Shown here: piece after piece, positions 9,756 to 11,585 of the stretch | How the letters are laid out: each line of letters begins with the position of its first letter | How positions within the stretch are numbered: position 1 is the stretch's first letter | Source: Darksidea phi | Lineage: Eukaryota; Ascomycota; Dothideomycetes; Pleosporales; Lentitheciaceae | Direction: 5' to 3' | NCBI GenBank assembly: GCA_030770425.1 | Contig: JASJFT010000467.1 | Span: 1 to 11,585 of the forward strand | Length of the DNA stretch: 11,585 nucleotides | Program-made: the position numbers and the translations under genes | The notes under the pieces: generated by a model | Databases searched by the model: none | What the model saw: the letters and a program-made list of their open reading frames with translations, nothing else | Told to the model about the DNA's origin: nothing

Positions 9756-10021
9756 AAGGGTTCTAATAGAGATATAGAGGGTAGTAGTAATATTAATTTA
9801 GATAACTTAGATAACTATAACTATAGTACTAATAAAGTAAAGGTTAAAGATATATTAGCTTTTACTAAAGCTAATACTATTAACTTCCTATTAGAAGGAG
9901 AGAGTACTAAAGTAGTAGAAGAGGATAAAGAGAAGGAGGATATTAAGGAGATAAAAGAAGATATAAAGGAGGAAGAGAAGGAAGAGAAGAATAAAGAGGG
10001 AATAGAGGTACTAGCGTTTTA
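9756..10021 (+). pseudogene. Acidic, low-complexity linker of the polyprotein
   Basis: Eighty-eight codons are open here between two stops. The first part is rich in Asn, Ser and Asp (DNLDNYNYSTNKVKVKD and similar). The second, about 9897-10012, is nearly all Glu, Lys, Asp and Ile, for example EEDKEKEDIKEIKED. It sits between the retropepsin and reverse transcriptase of copy B and shares the reverse transcriptase frame. The coding strand is almost pure purine, so it offers few CpA sites on either strand; this explains why it escaped stops. It is a surviving piece of a longer dead polyprotein, not a separate small gene: no ATG exists. Confidence 0.6.
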
Positions 10022-10559
10022 ATAGTAGGCGATTAGTAAAGGAGTAGATAAAGTAGAGACGTTAGAAATATTAATAGTTAGTTAGTATTAGTAATATTTT
10101 AAATAGAATAGATTAATTTATTTAAATAGCTATAATAAGGAGTTAGATTAAGATTTAGGTCCTAATATTAAGGTTAAGTAAATACTTTTAGAGATAAATT
10201 AGTATACTAAAAGAAAGAATTAGTACCTCTAATAATAAGATAGATAAGTTAATACCCTCTATAAAATAGTTAATAAGAAGGTCTAACTTATTAATAAGTC
10301 CTATAAAGATACTAAGATAAATTTTAAAAGGAAAGATTAAAGAAAAAGAACTATTTAATAGTAACTCGAGCGTATATTATTAAGAAAGATAGAAGTAGAT
10401 ATATTTAATAGAATATTTAAATCTAGATATATAGACTTCCTAAAGGATTAGTAGTTAATATCTAGTTAGATAAAGGAGATATATATTAGAGAGGATCTTT
10501 AGTCTACTAAAGTAGAGCTTATATATAAGCTAATATACTATTAGAAGACTACTCTAGTA

Positions 10560-11460
10560 TAGAATTTCTTAGAAATAATAACTATTTATCCTAATATAGT
10601 ATCTTCGTATTAGATTTAAATAGTATCTTATAAGATCTAATAAGTAAAAGGCTTTTAATATTCTAAAAGACTTAAACTAATTACTATTTAAATAATCTAT
10701 AAAAGAATTACCCGAGGTACTCTTAAGATATACGATAGTTAATATTATAACTTATAGTTTCTAATATCTAAGAAGAATAAAGACTACTAATTAATTAATA
10801 ATATTTAAATCTTAAATAATTTTACTAAGAGGGACGCGAACCTTCTACCTTCTACTAATAAGTTTTTAAAGTAGCTAGCTAGGAAAGCTATCTATTTACT
10901 CTTTAACCTATTCTTAGGCTATAATTAGATACTACTTTATATAAGCTTAAGAGATAAGATAGCCTTCTAGACTTCTATTAGACTAATAAGATAGTATACT
11001 ATTCTAATAGATATAATTAATTTAGTAGTAGCGTTTTAAAGGGTAGTAATAAAGATTCTAAAGAAGTACTTCTTTAATATATTACCGTTTATTAATAATA
11101 TTATAGTAGCTAGTCCTTCTAGTACTTATAGTAAAGAAGAAGTATTATTAAAAATCTATTAATATATATTTAAGTATATTTAAAAACTAGATATAATAAT
11201 AGTAGATATTAAACGTATAAAGATAATAGTATCTAGTATTAAGTTCTATTAGAGTATCTCTTAACTAGGTATTATAGACTATAAAGTAGATATTAAAGGA
11301 TAATTTTCTAATAGTAGTAAGATAGTAAAGATCTAGGACTAGCTAGAATATAGGAATATTAAGAAGGTCTAATAGTTTATTAGAATCTATATTTACTATT
11401 AGTAATAGGTCTTTTACTTCTTCTTTAAGATAGAATCCTTATTCTAACTACTTTATAAAG
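10560..11460 (+). pseudogene. Reverse transcriptase of copy B
   Basis: A continuous ancestral frame (codon starts divisible by 3) carries degraded motifs in order. These include VKGFQYSKRLK (about 10645-10680), SKKNKDY with LINNIQILNNFTKRDANLLPST (10767-10856), and LFNLFLGYN.ILL with RDKIAF.TSI (10899-10986). GATNSVAAFQR appears as IINLVVAF.R, the catalytic FIDDI as FINNI at 11088-11102, and YYR-type residues at about 11390. Both catalytic Asp codons are now AAT. The pattern KRDANLPPSxDEF, SGYDQI, SRDKTAF, FIDDI is typical of a fungal gypsy lineage distinct from the YLDDILIYSK type at 3960. Stops correspond mainly to former Gln and Trp codons. No indel is needed from 10761 to 11508. Confidence 0.88.
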
Positions 11461-11508
11461 ATATTAAATAAATATAGAAAGAGTCTTAAAGAGAAGTTAT
11501 AAGGATTT

Positions 11509-11511
11509 TAA
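11509..11511. other. Boundary of RIP-mutated DNA and truncation of copy B
   Basis: The last recognisable codons of copy B are ..VIRIL (to 11508), which fit the start of the segment joining reverse transcriptase to RNase H. From 11511 the sequence no longer fits the element, and TG appears at once (11512, 11517, 11522). Mutation state and homology thus change at the same place, to within a few bases. This may be an original truncation or a deletion junction fused after RIP. Confidence 0.7.
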
Positions 11512-11585
11512 TGTTATGCGTTGTACGTACCTTTATACGGGATCCGGGTTAGGGCCGATAGAACGTTTGTCGCACCGTTGGTTTC
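11511..11585. other. Un-mutated flank of ordinary base composition
   Basis: Seventy-five bases with 38 G or C (about 51%), five TG and one CA, unlike everything to the left. The only two ATG triplets of the window are here (11511, 11516), but the frames are too short to judge; the frame continuous with the retrotransposon meets TAG at about 11550. No gene or RNA is recognised. It is probably unique host DNA or the edge of a sequence that never met RIP. Confidence 0.6.

Larger units (their letters stand above)
1..11510. other. RIP-mutated AT-rich repeat block
   Basis: CA and TG are essentially absent on this strand; by eye I found one CA (2642-2643) and two TG (3317-3318, 4227-4228). TA is very abundant, while CT, CC and CG persist, as in the intact run of six C at 118-123. 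The loss therefore tracks CpA on both strands and not overall AT drift. Established knowledge: repeat-induced point mutation in Pezizomycotina converts CpA to TpA in duplicated DNA. All recognisable content inside is decayed Ty3/gypsy retrotransposon. A consequence is that ATG, TGA and all Met, His, Gln, Trp and Cys codons are missing in every frame except at the three sites. Apparent open frames here are chance survivals of old coding sequence. Confidence 0.95.
5569..11510 (+). mobile_element. Ty3/gypsy retrotransposon copy B, 5' LTR to reverse transcriptase
   Basis: Copy B is the longer partner of copy A. In order it has a probable LTR (5569-5943), a gag-like region (about 5960-9150), a retropepsin (about 9210-9560), an acidic linker (9756-10021), a further linker and a reverse transcriptase (about 10560-11460). 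The reading frame runs into the RNase H connection and stops matching at about 11509. RNase H, integrase and the 3' LTR are absent, so this is a 3'-truncated element or one whose remainder was lost at the boundary. Its reverse transcriptase belongs to the gypsy group with SGYDQI, SRDKTAF, GATNSVAxFQR and FIDDI motifs, clearly different from the older element at 2759-5568. Confidence 0.85.

Noticed and set aside
1..11510. Mitochondrial DNA or an AT-rich protist genome
   Set aside because: The pattern is specific loss of CA/TG with CC, CG and CT kept, the content is Ty3/gypsy, and the adjoining DNA is 51% G+C; RIP in a nuclear fungal genome fits.
1..11510. Fungal centromere
   Set aside because: RIP-mutated gypsy arrays are found at some fungal centromeres, but they are also common elsewhere; nothing in this sequence can decide, and CENP-A data would be needed.
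11548..11556. Telomere-like gggttaggg
   Set aside because: A single TTAGGG in ordinary sequence with no tandem repetition; chance.
1..11585. tRNA, rRNA, CRISPR or secondary-metabolite genes
   Set aside because: No cloverleaf boxes, repeat-spacer arrays or conserved enzyme motifs were seen on either strand.

Overview
The window is almost entirely transposon wreckage in a filamentous ascomycete (Pezizomycotina) genome. From base 1 to about 11510 the dinucleotides CA and TG have been erased: reading by eye I found only three (2642, 3317, 4227). The 75 bases after 11510 hold six of them and about 51% G+C. Loss of CpA on both strands with a gain of TpA, confined to repeats, is the hallmark of repeat-induced point mutation (RIP), known from fungi of this group. 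The species cannot be named. No living gene is visible: ATG, and every codon for Met, His, Gln, Trp and Cys, is absent in all frames of the RIP block apart from those three sites.

Layout. (1) 1-149 is unassigned RIP-mutated sequence with a 12-bp hairpin. (2) 150-2758, minus strand, is the 5' part of a Ty3/gypsy retrotransposon (copy A): a probable LTR at 2384-2758, then part of a gag-like region. (3) 2759-5568, plus strand, is a different and apparently older Ty3/gypsy element, with reverse transcriptase, RNase H and the start of the integrase zinc-binding domain; both ends are interrupted by other elements. (4) 5569 to about 11510, plus strand, is copy B of the same element as copy A: LTR, long gag-like region, retropepsin, acidic linker and reverse transcriptase, ending abruptly before RNase H. 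(5) 11511-11585 is un-mutated DNA of ordinary composition.

Copies A and B are head to head and form a long inverted repeat (150-2758 paired with 5569-8177). Anchors along it keep coordinate sums at 8327, so the arms carry no net indel, and the differences I compared are transitions. The simplest history is that an old gypsy element received two later insertions of a second gypsy family in opposite orientations, and the whole block was then RIP-mutated until CpA targets ran out. The rare surviving CA/TG sites look like CpG deaminations that happened after RIP stopped.

I found no evidence for an undescribed functional system. The value of the window is as a record of RIP: target exhaustion, CpG-to-TpA conversion visible between paired copies, and a sharp boundary.
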